64,000 nucleotides of DNA from Sweltsa coloradensis (GCA_024449915.1 JAMZAV010003273.1:1-64000); one strand, 5' to 3'. Positions 21,130 through 31,982 are shown, counted from the first letter of the stretch. Notes: generated by a model not told the origin, from the sequence alone. Numbers and translations: made by a program.

Positions 21130-21990
21130 AGGGGTTACGGTACATAGACGATTTATATGCTATCTGGCCACAGGGTTAAAGAGAAATAGACGAGTTCCTC
21201 TTTTCTTTGGGGGAATTTTGGGGGTCGTCACCCAAAATTTTCAATTTTCACTACCCCGAAGGGGAAAAAAAAAGACGACGGGGTTGCTTTCCTAGACGTT
21301 CTGACAATTAAGGGGAACGAGGGTTTAAATTTAGGTCCCCTGTGTATCGTAAAAAAAACAATACGAACCTTTTACCCTTAAGGATGTTCACCCCACCCGC
21401 CTGCCCGGGAACCCAAGGGGTTTTGTAAACCCTTCTTTTGGCTAACAGAGCTAACGTATATCTGACAATTTGAATTTTAAAATGGGAAAAGTGTTTCTCA
21501 CCAAAACACTGATCAATAATGGGTACAAAAGTAAGGATATTGTAAGAGCATTTAAATAGGAAAATCTCAAGTGAAGTAGGGACTGCCCGGTGATGGGTGA
21601 TAAAGTGAAAGAATTAGCTACTGCCGTGTCCCTTATTTTTGTTTAAAACAACAGATCGCATCGGAAGGTTTTAAATAACCCCCACAATATACGGACTTTT
21701 TTAAGCCTCTAAAAAAAAAAGTAACTTAAACAGATCGGAAAAAGATGTACCCCCAAGAATCCGGCGCGGGAGTGTATGAAGTCCCCTGTAAGGGGTGGGG
21801 TGGTTACTTTGGGGAAAAAACGGGGGAAACAGTGGGGGGACAGGAAAAGGGGCACAAAGGAAATTGTAGGGGGGTGAATTTAACTTATCGGCTTTTTGGG
21901 GTTAAACATGCGGTGGGACAATATTACGAAAAGTACCAGCATTTGTTTTTAATGAAGTCAGGATACAAAAAAAAAAAGAGAATGGGCTGT
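21130..21990 (+). pseudogene. PLE-2 right arm: reverse transcriptase end and GIY-YIG remnant
   Basis: Codons at 21141-21167 read YIDDLYAIW, the RT catalytic motif in the form typical of Penelope-like RTs. Near 21283 a frame reads FLDVL followed by TIKG, the conserved block after the palm. Then HPP-type residues (about 21390) and a corrupted GIY-YIG start GVYEVPCKGWGGYFGEKTG at about 21766-21822. At least four frame changes lie between these blocks. Family function is reverse transcription and target nicking; this copy is non-functional as written. Confidence 0.65.
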
Positions 21991-22598
21991 GGCCCAGTTT
22001 AAATTTCGGGAAGCCATTGAAGTGATAAAAAAAAACCTCACAAAAATAAACGCTGATGACAATAAAGGTCTTTATAAGTTAAGTGTATTTGGGTTTCCCG
22101 GGGGCAATTAAAGAAATTCAATCTGCTACTTTTTCGACTCCGTTAGCCCCCACCTTGGGGGAAAATCGCTAAAAAAGGGGGGGAAAAACACCACACAGTC
22201 ATACCCTAATTCTATTTTTGTTTTAAACCTAACTTTTTAATTTCTAACGATAAGGATGGGCTTTTTAAAAAAAAATTACTATAGACACCCTTTGAGAACT
22301 CGTGGACAGGGTAGTGAACCAAGTGGCCCTTTCAGTTAACCACTTTAGTGTTTTTAAAATTTTTAACGCCCCCGGTGAAGTGTTTAAAAAAAGAACTTTA
22401 AAAAGGAAAACTATGACAACACGTGCTATGTCCGCGCTAATGAGAAATAACGAATTTACCCTTTAAAAAAAACACGTGTGGTTACTTTCTTTAACCTTTT
22501 TCTATTAGGCAGTGTTTGATGACGATGCGCCCTATCAACAACTTTCGCACTACTTCCGAAATAATAGTCCGAGCGGGGGCTTCAGCAGTCAGTCGTTT

Positions 22599-22634
22599 CC
22601 CGATGCCGGGGGCCCCGAGCGGTCCAGAAACGTT
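22599..22634 (+). ncRNA. Hammerhead-like motif, right end of PLE-2 (distorted)
   Basis: Reads CCGATGC, a GGGGGCCCC/GCGGTCC region, GAAAC and GTT, in register with 18246-18279 but with core positions changed (CTGATGA to CCGATGC). The differences are of the homopolymer type seen throughout this block. Confidence 0.45.
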
Positions 22635-22690
22635 TTACATGGGGAAGTCAAAAACGGGCGGGCGAAAAAACCCACAAGTTTAAATTGTGA

Positions 22691-24040
22691 TTTAAAAATA
22701 TTTTATATAATTTTGTTTTGTGTAGTGTTAAAAAAGGGAAAAAGATATACGAAAAAAGGAAAGCTTATTGGGCCCGGGAAAGGGAAAAAGAACAAGAAAC
22801 CCCACTTTAAAAAAAATTAAACCCAAAGGTTTACACAGTGGGTGCGAATTAACGACTTTGCAGGGGGGAGGGGATGGTTAGAAGAGATTTTCGTTGGCAA
22901 ACCCGGGGGCTTTGGGCCCCCCCCAAGCCCCCCGCCCCCCTGAGGCGAAAAATTTTTTTTGGGTATTATTGCCCTTGGATGGCCTTAGAAGCGATCTGAG
23001 GAAAAAAATATTTGGAAAGGAACCTATTAATTGCCTCTCAAAGCCCTTTAGAAGCGATTGATGAAAATTTTTGGGCATTTTTGCCCTCGAGATGGCCTTA
23101 GAGAGATTTGGGGGAAAAATTTTGGGGGGATTTTTGCCCCAAAAATGGGATTAGAAGCGATTTAGTATTATTTTTAATGGAATATTTTGGGAAATTGACA
23201 CATTACTTTTAACTTACCAGATAAAATCACTTGATATGTTATGAGATGAGTGGGGAAACCAGAGGTGGGGTTTAGCCCTCCCCGGCAGGGATACCTTTCA
23301 GTAAAAAAAAGAGCCAGGGGTGAAAAATTTCCAGAGGGGGGAAATCCCCCCCATCCCCCCCGTCAATTCGCACCCTGGACTCACAGGCAGCATTTTCAGT
23401 TCCTGGTTATTCCAGATTCCAGATTGAGCATAATCTGTGTAGGCCAAATCCATATGTGTCATCAATACAATGCCAATGGCCATGTATACCTTATTTTTAG
23501 AAACTAGGGCCGGGACAGAAGATATCGCTAGGGTTTAGTGCTCGAAAAAAGCCCAAATAGGTTGCGCGGGGGTAAAATCGGGCGCAAAAGGCATTTTGGC
23601 AAAAAACTGTTGTTATTTTTTTTAAAATAGGCCGTTAAAACTAATTCCCCACTCAGATGGGCATATTTTTCAGTTTTTTTTTTTTTCTTGTAGGTTTAAA
23701 TCGAAAGGGGGTTTTGTCATGTTGTTTTTAAAAATTTTAGCTTAAACTATTTTGGCCCTTCGGCCGTATGAGCCCGGACAGCATCCCTCAGAAAAAACAT
23801 TTAACATACATTTTTTAAAATACAGACAATGCCCCACGGCCAAGGGCCCCCCGAAGTAGCGTTACTTTGGGAAACGCCAAAGGGCGGGGCTTTGACGGGG
23901 TGAGCCCTGTGTTGAGTACCCGGTAAAAATTCCTTTTTTCCAAAAACTTTTGGGTCGACCCTAGCCTATAGGCTAGAGTGGAGGGATTATGGCCTTACAG
24001 GTGACGCGCCCCCCTTTTACCAAATAAACTTTAAAAAAAT
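22691..24040. repeat. Homopolymer-skewed block with a degenerate tandem repeat
   Basis: About 22961-23175 holds roughly three copies of a unit of 70-85 bp with the words 'attgccct', 'gatggcctta' and 'gaagcgat'. The rest shows no gene. Near 23700-23810 lies a corrupted copy of the interspersed repeat at 25390-25530 (shared 'ggccgtatgag' and 'tttagctta' words). Confidence 0.5.
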
Positions 24041-24045
24041 ATTTT

Positions 24046-24905
24046 TGGATGAGCGTAGGAGCGTAAACAACCCCCCCGCCCCGAAGCGAAGATTTCCCTT
24101 TCCCCTACACTTGGGGAAAAAAATCTGGGAAAGTTTTTTTTTTTTTTTTTTTTTTTTTTTTCTTTCTTTTTTTCTTTTTTGTTTTTTGTCTGTCTGTTTT
24201 AAACGATTCCCGGGTAAACCCATACCCTTCGATTTTTTGGGGAAATTTTGGAGGCCTTCGAAATCTCTGAACCCAAGAACTGCCACGGGGTTTTTTAAAC
24301 GCAATCGAAAAAAATTTTTTCTCATGAAAAAGAATTTTTCGATTTTTTTTTGATTTTTTTTTTAAAAAATTTTTTCGCCTTTTAACCCTACATGCCTTTT
24401 TTTCCGATTTTAATGAAATTTTTTAAAGAACCTTAATTTTTTTGAATTTATATATTTGTGTGAAATTTGGGGGAACAAAAAAAATTTTAAATTAAATTTA
24501 AAAATTAAATTTCTCATGAAAATCGCAATTTTTCGATTTTTTTAAATTTTTTTGCTTATAAAAACCCACCCCTGTTTATCCCATTATAATGATTTTTTCA
24601 ACAGAAACCCTTTTTTTAAGAATTAAAAATATTGTGTAAAAATTTTTGCGTAATCGAATAATTTTTTTTATGAAAAAATTTTAATATTACGATTTTTTTC
24701 CTTTTTTTTTTAAAATTTCGATTAATTAAAAAAAAAAAGTTAATTTTTTTTTTAATTTTATTTTAAATTTAAAAAAAAAAATTTAACAAGTTTGATTTTT
24801 TCACAGAAAAAACAGAAAAAACCGCCCAAAAAAACATGGCAGCTCAATTCAAACCCAAATTCGCCTCATCCAACAACGCGCGGGGACTTAACGGGTTTTT
24901 CCCAG
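24046..24905 (+). mobile_element. HINE-like element, copy B (homopolymer-distorted)
   Basis: Begins TGGATGAGCGTAG after a T run and ends 'ctcatccaacaacgcg', then a cccag end. The family word 'gaagcgaagattcc' is present as gaagcgaagatttccc, and 'actacactggag' as cctacacttgggg. This copy is a useful ruler: against other family members nearly all its changes are bases turned into their neighbours. Confidence 0.6.
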
Positions 24906-25007
24906 TTCATACCCCAAAATAATTATAAAAAATTAAATTGCAAATTTCCCCGGGGACTCAAAAAATTTCTCGCCCCCTCGTCCAAAAAAACGACTTTGGC
25001 GTTTCCT

Positions 25008-25078
25008 TAGTCTAGTTGGCTAAAAGGGGCCCCCATAGCCGAAATGAGGGAGGTGGGTTCAATCCCCTGGTCGGCAGA
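25008..25078 (+). repeat. tRNA-like sequence (SINE head candidate)
   Basis: An A-box-like 'tagtctagttggctaa' is followed about 35 bases on by a B box 'ggttcaatccc', with 'ggtcggcaga' after it. The folding is poor and it sits in distorted sequence, so this is a tRNA-derived repeat head at most. Confidence 0.4.
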
Positions 25079-25389
25079 GATTTTGTAATTTCTAGATTGT
25101 TTTTTAAAAAAATTATTTAAAAATTTTTTTGAAATGCATTTTAACGAAATTAGCCGTACGAAAAATGTGGGAAAAATTGCAAGGTTTACTCAATTACGAG
25201 CGGAAAATTTTGGGGGGACCTTGGAAAGTTTTAACAATTTTATAGACCTTTGCATGAGTACGGCATTTCACAGCCAGGTAAATAACAAAAACAAAAAAAA
25301 ATCGAAATCGAAACCCCCTTTTCGTAAAATAAATTCTACACATTGGCAGTCTATTTTTTAAATTTTTTATTTCTTGGGAGGTTTAAAAC

Positions 25390-25530
25390 GAAATGGATTG
25401 TGCTCATTTTGAAAAAGTTCTCCGTTACCCCCGGGCAAGGATGGGCTGTTTAAAATTTCAGCTCAATCTATTTGGCCGTTCGGCCGTATGGTACGAGACA
25501 GACATACATACAGACAAACATTTAACATTT
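25390..25530 (+). repeat. Interspersed repeat with 'aaatttcagctcaat' and 'cagacatacatacagac' words
   Basis: The same word order (upper-limit 'aatttcagctcgatcgg' type box followed by a CAGA-rich tail) appears in degraded form at about 23700-23810 and, as a relative, at 26700-26980. Family unknown; probably a non-autonomous retroelement tail. Confidence 0.4.
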
Positions 25531-25714
25531 CATTCTATAGTGAGGAAACAAGCGGACATTGACATCCAAAACATAAATTTAAATTGTTTTAAAACTAAAA
25601 TCAATAATATGTTTAAGTTAGGTCTATTTTGTTACAATTGAAACCTTTTTAAAATCTATACAAAACGCATACCACAGTACAAACCCCTTTTTCGTTACCT
25701 TAAAACACCACACT

Positions 25715-25975
25715 CCAACCCCACAACACTCGCACTCGCACTCGCATCGCACTCGCACTCGCACCCCACACTCACACTCACACACTCTCACTCACACTTT
25801 ACACTCACCCCTCCATCAAACCCACTCCACTCACACTCCCCCCTAAAATCACACTCACACTCCCCTCACACTCACACTCACACTCACACTCACTCTCACA
25901 CTCACACTCACACACACACTCGCACTCGCACTCGCACTCACACTCACACCAACACTCACACTTTCATTCTCTCTC
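25715..25975. repeat. (ACTC[AG]C)n microsatellite
   Basis: Interrupted hexamer array of CACTCG and CACTCA units. Confidence 0.9.
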
Positions 25976-26257
25976 ACAAACATCAACATCAACAAACAGA
26001 TTGCCACAATTTTATTTAATTTTTCTGTATGTTTAAACTTACTTATTTGTAACTAGTGTATTTCTTAATAATACAAACGTAGATGTGAGATATATTTTAT
26101 CACACTTGTGGGGTACATCCCTGTGGGGTTGAAGCAAGCAACGACCTGTGTTCCGCCGACGGAAGGTATTTCATCAGGTAATTAAGCGGGCCGATGTTGG
26201 ACTTTGAACGGCTATAGGGAACCACAAGTCTAATGCGGGAAGCGAGTTCGAAAACAA

Positions 26258-26480
26258 CGCTTAGGGTTAAACGTACTAAAAAGTAAAAAATAAATTTTCG
26301 CCCCACAAATTTCTGCCTTACTCGGAAATTAAAAGCGTTGGGCGCTTACGGTATTGACATAGATTACAGAATTTTGTTGTTCATGGAAGAAAAGTGCCCA
26401 ACGCTTTTAATTTCCGAGTAAGGCAGAAATTTGTTGGGCGAAAATTTATTTTTTACTTTTAGTACATTTAACCCTAAGCG
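26258..26480. repeat. Near-perfect inverted repeat, arms about 85 bp
   Basis: The left arm 26258-26347 ends 'aaaagcgttgggcgc'; the right arm 26396-26480 starts 'gcccaacgctttt'. The spacer is about 48 bp. Arm identity looks above 95 percent. It could be a hairpin MITE. There is no gene inside. Confidence 0.75.
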
Positions 26481-26577
26481 TTCTTTAAAAAAAAATTCAT
26501 GTAATATTAATTTTTACTTTTTAGTCTTAACGAATGTTGTAATCGAATATGTGCTCACTGGACGTGTCCGAATTTCT

Positions 26578-26912
26578 GCATCTGGTTGGCCCATCCTTAC
26601 TAGCTGTGACTAATTTCCCATATGAACTTTGTTTGGTTAATTAATGACGATGAATTAATTGATTAATTAGTGAATCTGTTAATTGGTTCATCTATTTTCA
26701 TCATGAATACGTATGTGTGAAAAATTTCAGCTCGATCGGACATTGCATCTGGTTGGCCCATCCTTACTAGCTGTGACTAATTTCCAATATGAACTTTTTT
26801 TGGTTAATTAATTACGATAAATAAATTGATTAATTAGTAAATCTGTTAATTGATTCATCTATTGTCATCAGGAATACGTATGTGTGAAAAATTTCAGTTT
26901 GATCGGACATTG
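26578..26912 (+). repeat. Direct tandem duplication, unit about 168 bp
   Basis: Two consecutive copies beginning 'gcatctggttggcccatcc' (about 26578 and 26746), each containing 'gtgaaaaatttcag' and a 'gatcggacattg' word. A (CAGA)n tail at about 26950-26980 follows the second copy only. This resembles a SINE or LINE 3' region duplicated in tandem. Confidence 0.65.
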
Positions 26913-27289
26913 GAAAGTGGGTGAAATATCGATTATAAGATTCCGTCCAGATAGACAGATAGACAGACAGACAGACAGAAAAACACATGAAGCTAATATA
27001 AGCGTTGTAAAAACGCATATCCAACGTGTCACGGTGCGGCCCCCAGTCCGCCACTGTGCCAGTGGTGCCATGTGGTCATATGGTATTTCATCTTGGCACC
27101 ATCGATTCAATCAATCAATAAGGTCTAATAAGTAACTGTGCCAAGTGGCTTGCTTCTAGAATGAAATGCAATGTTCACCCTATCTGTGTCCCCATAACTA
27201 CCAGAGCGTTCGAGCAAAACACACTTACTTGGTCTCTCGAGGAGACTTCACGTCCGGGTTGGGGCTCTAGTCTAGACAGGGCGGATCAA

Positions 27290-27428
27290 CCAGGAACTTA
27301 AAGAAACACATCTTGGAACTTGGAACTTGGGCGAGAATTTGGAACTTGGAACTTGGGTGAGAATTAGGAACATGGAACTTGGAACTTGGGCGAGGATTTG
27401 AAACTTGGAACTTGGAACTTGGAATTGC
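27290..27428. repeat. Minisatellite of 'ggaacttggaacttggg' units
   Basis: Repeats of GGAACTT doublets joined by 'gcgagaattt' spacers, unit length about 36-50 bp. A minus-strand Ser/Lys/Phe-rich frame is an artefact. Confidence 0.85.
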
Positions 27429-27564
27429 AGGACGTCTCCGGAAAGAATCGCCGGCTTGACCCCTGGACCTGGTCAATATCTACAATATCTACAAATCTAC
27501 GAATCGCGATAACACGGTAAAACAAACTTGCTATCTACGAACGAACTTTAAAAACTTTTATAAA

Positions 27565-27655
27565 ATGGCTGGCTAACTTTTATTATTGAGAACTTTTACT
27601 ATTGAGAACTTTTAATTATTGAGAACTTTTATTATTGGGAACTTTTGAGAATTTG
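27565..27655. repeat. Short tandem repeat of 'attattgagaactttt'
   Basis: Four to five degenerate units of about 18 bp, ending about 45 bp before the Copia target site. Confidence 0.7.
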
Positions 27656-27697
27656 ATAACATGTTTTTGTAATTGTAAATGTAACATAACTTGATTT

Positions 27698-27702
27698 GAT
27701 TC
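27698..27702. repeat. Copia target-site duplication, left
   Basis: GATTC, identical to 32175-32179. Confidence 0.9.
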
Positions 27703-27894
27703 TGTTGGATTACATGCTACGAACGCCTGCGCGACGGGCAACCCGCCGTACGGCCGAGTCGCCAACTACAAGTCACCGCCTCCTTGCAGTGCTTAGACTC
27801 TCGTCTCTGTACGATCTAAAGGGCTGAGTATAAACCACGTTTCGTCGGCCCGCTCAGACACCTTAGAAGAGACAAAACTAGTGAACTTATAACA
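27703..27894 (+). repeat. Copia 5' LTR
   Basis: 192 bp, TG...CA ends. A TATAAA at 27829-27834 is a candidate promoter core in the middle of the LTR. Confidence 0.92.
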
Positions 27895-27910
27895 GGTTAT
27901 GGGCCTAGTT
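27895..27910 (+). promoter_or_regulatory. Copia primer-binding site (half initiator-tRNA type)
   Basis: GGTTATGGGCCTAGTT begins immediately after the LTR. It is complementary, with about one mismatch in the first 13 bases, to the anticodon-loop end of the 5' half of initiator tRNA-Met. That half molecule, not the tRNA 3' end, primes Drosophila copia. Confidence 0.75.
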
Positions 27911-28061
27911 CATAGTTAAATCTGTAGGTAAAGTGTATAAGTCATTCACCCAGCACAGTTCGGCGAAAACTCTGCTAATCCCGCAGCAGAGTCGGCGCCT
28001 AAGCAGGTGAGCGACCAACCTAACCTATAGCCTAGCCTAGGCCTAGCCCCAAGGCCTAGCC

Positions 28062-28829
28062 ATGTCGTCCGCGGACGGGAAAGTCTCCATACAAAAACTC
28101 AACAACAAAAATTACCAGCTGTGGAAGTTCAAAATAGAAATGCTGTTGAGCAAGGACGACCTCTGGGACACAGTTGAGGAAGATACGCCATCGCAGCCTA
28201 ATACAGCATGGAAAAAGAAAGCCCAAAACGTGCCAGGGCCACAATTTGCCTACTTCTCGACGACGACCAGCTGATCCACGTGCGGAATGAAACGTCCGCC
28301 CGATCAGTGTGGTTGGCCCTAAAGAAGGTGCACGAAAGGTCTAACTTAACCTCAAAGTTGTATCTCCTCAGGAAACTGTACAGCCTCAGGCTCAAAAACG
28401 AGCAAAGTATGGATGAGCACATCAACAGAACACTTGAGCTAGTTAATGAGCTCAGGGGACTGGGCGAAGAGCTCAAGGAAAACCACGTCGCAGCCCTCCT
28501 GTTGGTGTAGCCTGCCAGAGAACTATGGCATGCTAATCACAGCACTTGAGGCTAGACCCGAGGGTGACATAACACTCGAATTCGTTATCGGCAAGCTCAA
28601 GGACGAGTTTAACCGAAGAACGGAAACAGAATTGGGGGTCGAATACAATGAAGCTGTATTAAAAACCGGACCTCAATACGGGACAGTGGAAAGAATGAAG
28701 TGCTTCCACTGCAACAAACCCGGTCACCTAAAGAAGGACTGCCGGACCCTCAAGAGAGAAACAAAGTTCAACAGGAAAAAGTCAAGAGCGCCAAAAGAAG
28801 CGGGGGCCCGGGAAATCAAGCGACGATGA
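28062..28829 (+). CDS. Copia gag region (broken into three frames)
   Basis: Starts MSSADGKVSIQKLNNKNYQL at 28062, with a YQLWKFKIEMLL motif typical of the Copia capsid (UBN2/DUF4219 fold). It continues in another frame from about 28215 (LIHVRNETSA, LRLKNEQSMDEHINR) and back in the first frame from about 28505 (NYGMLITALE, GKLKDEFNRR). A zinc knuckle CFHCNKPGHLKKDC at 28701-28742 has the CX2CX4HX4C spacing. Breaks lie near 28215-28235, 28500-28510 and 28820. Role: capsid and RNA packaging. Confidence 0.85.
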
Positions 28830-28839
28830 AGAACCGCGC

Positions 28840-29130
28840 TACGTATGTTTCAAGGCGGAGGAAGTCAAGAAAACAACCACATGGTTCATTGACTCGGGAG
28901 CAAATGCCACATGACTAATGACAGGGCATTTTTTCAAGACTCGACGAGAAGTCGTGCACCGTCTCACTCGCAAACGGGAGCTCCATGCAGTCCGAGGGAG
29001 TGGGGGAGAGCTTCCTGAAATGCAAGGCGGGTCCGTCACCCAGGAGACCGTGAACGTGCTGCTCAAAAGCGTGCTGTACATCCCCAGCCTCGACGGCAGC
29101 CTGATATCGGTGCCCACACTAACCAAGCTT
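28840..29130 (+). CDS. Copia protease region (broken)
   Basis: A frame from about 28840 reads TTTWFIDSGANAT with the DSGA active-site motif at 28891-28902, then hits a stop at 28912-28914. The Copia sequence resumes in other frames (SCTVSLANGS at about 28945, then SVLYIPSLDGSLISVPTLTK from about 29070). At least three frame changes fall within 250 bp. Role: aspartic protease cleaving the polyprotein. Confidence 0.8.
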
Positions 29131-29158
29131 GGGTTCTCAGTAAATTCGACAGCAATCA

Positions 29159-29930
29159 GTGCACGGTCTCAAAACCGGAGAAACCCTAGCCATAGGCCTC
29201 CGGAAAAAGCAACTCTTCGAAGTCTGGCTAGACAGTGACGAAACGAGGCAACGCGCAAAGTCTGCTATCCAAGAGGAAAATCATGAGAACTGCATCCACC
29301 TATGGCACAGACGCATGGGACACCGAAACCCCGACGCCGTCAGAAGACTGAAGAAAGAAAATCTAGCAACTGGTATGACACTCGGTGACTGCGACATGCG
29401 GGAAAAGTGCATTACATGCGTGAAGGGTAGCTAACCAAAAAGCCTTTCCCGAAGAAAAGCGAGGAACGGGCAGATAAACCTCTCGGGTTGGTCCATTCTG
29501 ACCTGTGCGGACCGATGAATACCCAAACCCATGGCGGAAAGAGGTACATCATGACACTGACTGACGACTACTCCAGATACTGCACGGTCTACCTACTGAG
29601 ACTAAAGACGAAGTTTTGGACAAGCTGAAAGTTTACTCGGCAAGAGTCAACAACAGCATTAACACCAAAAGTAAGAAGATTAGGGGCAACAACGGGAGAG
29701 AATACAAAAATGCAGCCGTCAAATCGTTCCTGGACGAGGAAGGCATCGAACTGCAACTCTCTGTACCGTACTCTCCCCAACAAAACGGAGTAGCCGAAAG
29801 GAAGAACCGCTCCCTTACAGAAATGGCAAGATGCATGCTACTCGACGCGTCCCTCCCAACAAAGTACTGGGGAGAAGCAGTAGTCACCGCCAACTACCTA
29901 CAAAAACCGCTTGCCCAGCAAATCGGTTGA
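29159..29930 (+). CDS. Copia integrase region (broken, catalytic Asp changed)
   Basis: The GAG-pre-integrase zinc domain [14 protein letters not shown]...CITCVKG ends at 29434. The core follows with VHSDLCGPM (first catalytic Asp at 29500-29502), an IRGNNGREY stretch, and [10 protein letters not shown] (catalytic Glu at 29796-29798). The second catalytic Asp, normally in an (S/T)DNG motif, is Asn here (codon 29688-29690), a substitution rather than an indel. Frames change near 29435 and 29600 and again at about 29905. Role: insertion of cDNA. Confidence 0.85.
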
Positions 29931-31526
29931 GAAAACTCCGTATGAACTGTGGTTCGGCAGTAAACCGAACGTCTCCCACATCCGAGTTTTTGGAAGCAAA
30001 GTCTACAGCCATATCCCCAAGGAGAAGAGGACGAAGCTAGACCCCCGAGCCGAAGAAGGAACTCTCGTTGGATACAGCGAAGAAGCCAAGGGATACCGCA
30101 TACTAAACACAGCTACCGGGAAAATCATCGTCAGCAGAACCGTCACATTCACAGAAACCAGGATGAAAGACAGCTTCGAAGTTATCAGCAAAAGACCGGA
30201 ACGGGAAGAAGCAGCGAACGTAGACGCGGGTAACCTCAATCTCACAAAGAACCAGGAAGCCGCCGTCGAACACGCAGATAACCCCAGCAACAATGATCAA
30301 GAGACAGCCGAACCAGCTTCCGAAGACACCAGAAAATCCTCAAGACCTAGCAAAGGGATTCCTCCCAAGAGACTATCGTACCTAGCCAGAGAAGAGGTCG
30401 TCGAACCAGGAAGTTGGAGAGAAATGACCCAAATGAAGGGAGACCTGAAGGAAGAGTGGACAAAAGCGGCAAACGAGGAATATGAATCTCTCATGGCCAA
30501 CGCCACTTGGTCATTGACTACCCTGCCCGAAAACAAGAAGGCAATCGGAAGCAAGTGGACCTTCAAGGCCAAAGAAAATGCAAGCGGAAACATAGAACGC
30601 TTCAAAGCCAGGTTAGTCGCGAAAGGATTCTCTCAGAAGTACGGAGAAGACTACGACGAGACATTCGCCCCAGTGGCCAAATACGCCACCATCAGAAACC
30701 CTACTCGCAAAAGCCACTGTTAAAGACCTAAAAAAAAAGGCACATGGATGTGTCGACTGCATTCCTCAACGGCAACCTATCCGAGGAAGTGTACATGAAG
30801 CAGCCGGAAGGGTTCGTCATTCCAGGACAAGAAGACATGGTGTGCAAGCTCAATAAAAGCTTGTACGGTCTAAAGCAATCGGCCAGGACCTGGAATTCCA
30901 AAGCCCACGATACAATAACCAAGTTGGGGTTCTCACAAAGCAAAGCTGATGCTTGTTTGTACGTGAAAAGGAGCGGACAAACGTACACCTACGTCACCAT
31001 TTACGTAGATGACCTGCTAGTATGCGCAACCACGGAAGAGGAGCTCGACACAATTCATGTAGACCTGAATAGCTCTTTCGCCACAAAAGACCTAGGCGAG
31101 GCAAACAACTACCTAGGGATTGAAATAGACAGAGATGCAAACGGGGACATGCTGCTACACCAACGCGGAAAGATACTTACCATTATCGAACGGTTCGGAA
31201 TGGCAAGTGCCAAGTGTAGCACAACACCTATGGACGCCAGCTACCTGAGCCAAACCGGAGAGGAAAACCTACTACCCGATAACAAAGAGTACCGACAAGC
31301 AGTGGGGGCACTCCTGTACCTTGCAAACGTCACACGCCCAGACATTGCCACCGCCATAAGCATCCTGAGTAGGAGACTCGAAAATCCCAGGGCCATGGAC
31401 TGGACGGCGGTAAAGAGAGTGATACGCTACCTAAAAGGCACCGCCGCTCTCCCACTAAGGATCAGCGCTTCAGGGGGCACTGTTCTCTCAGGATTCACCG
31501 ACGCAGACTGGGAGGTGACCAAATAA
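29911..31526 (+). CDS. Copia reverse transcriptase region (one frame break)
   Basis: 29911-30723 covers the integrase C-terminal part ([20 protein letters not shown]) and the RT start ([37 protein letters not shown]). From 30744 in another frame: [12 protein letters not shown] (RT motif A), [16 protein letters not shown], and YVDDLLV (catalytic motif). The break lies in a run of nine A at 30732-30740. After the DADW of RNase H the frame meets TAA at 31524-31526. Role: cDNA synthesis. Confidence 0.9.
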
Positions 31527-31982
31527 AAAAGAAAATCGAGGAGCGGTTACATATTTCAACTAGGAAGCAATACAATATCATGGTTGAGCAGAAAACAAAA
31601 CTGCGTAGCCCTCTCCTCAACCGAAGCAGAGTATGTGGCCACCACTCTAGCTTGCCAAGAGGCTACATGGCTCCGGGCAGCTCCTAAGCGACCTAGGACA
31701 CGCCCAGGAAGACCCAACGGTACTGCACGAGGACAACCAGGGGTGCATTAACCTAGCCACGTCTGAGAAAATAGGCAACCGAGTGAAACATATAGATCTC
31801 AGGTACCACTATATCCGAGACGTCGTAGACCAAGGCACCGTCCGACTGGAATACTGCCCCACGGAAGACATGCGTGCGGACATACTAACGAAGCCGCTGC
31901 CGGGTCCCAGGTTTGCAGCACTGCGGGAGAAGATAGGGCTTGCAGCCAGCGACCCGCGCGAAGGACGTCCGTCGAGTGGGGG
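31527..31982 (+). CDS. Copia RNase H and polyprotein end (broken)
   Basis: The frame reads on past the TAA as [20 protein letters not shown], then [11 protein letters not shown] with the conserved Glu, then (after a frame change near 31690-31740) [20 protein letters not shown] and ADILTKPLP, the standard Copia C-terminal blocks. The final frame runs into the 3' LTR to 32076. Role: removal of the RNA strand during cDNA synthesis. Confidence 0.85.

Larger units (their letters stand above)
18150..22690. mobile_element. Palindromic pair of Penelope-like elements (PLE-2), homopolymer-distorted
   Basis: Reverse-complement arms of about 2.2 kb around an axis near 20,410. Mirrored landmarks include 'cacgtgttgtcatag' (18440) with 'ctatgacaacacgtgc' (22412), 'ttttatcgttagaaatt' (18620) with 'aatttctaacgataagg' (22240), and 'ctctattggggggg' (20297) with 'cccccccaatag' (20521). 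Each arm reads outward RT, GIY-YIG, then a hammerhead-like end. The arms are much more divergent than in PLE-1, and most differences are runs of identical bases, which suggests consensus distortion rather than age. No intact frame survives. Confidence 0.7.

Noticed and set aside
24017..24353. Lys-rich and Phe-rich frames of about 100 codons
   Set aside because: They come from the poly-T tract of HINE copy B.
27833..27852. GAAACGT word on the minus strand of the Copia LTR, resembling a hammerhead 3' core
   Set aside because: No CUGANGA partner at the right distance; the upstream sequence reads CTGAGCG. Taken as chance.
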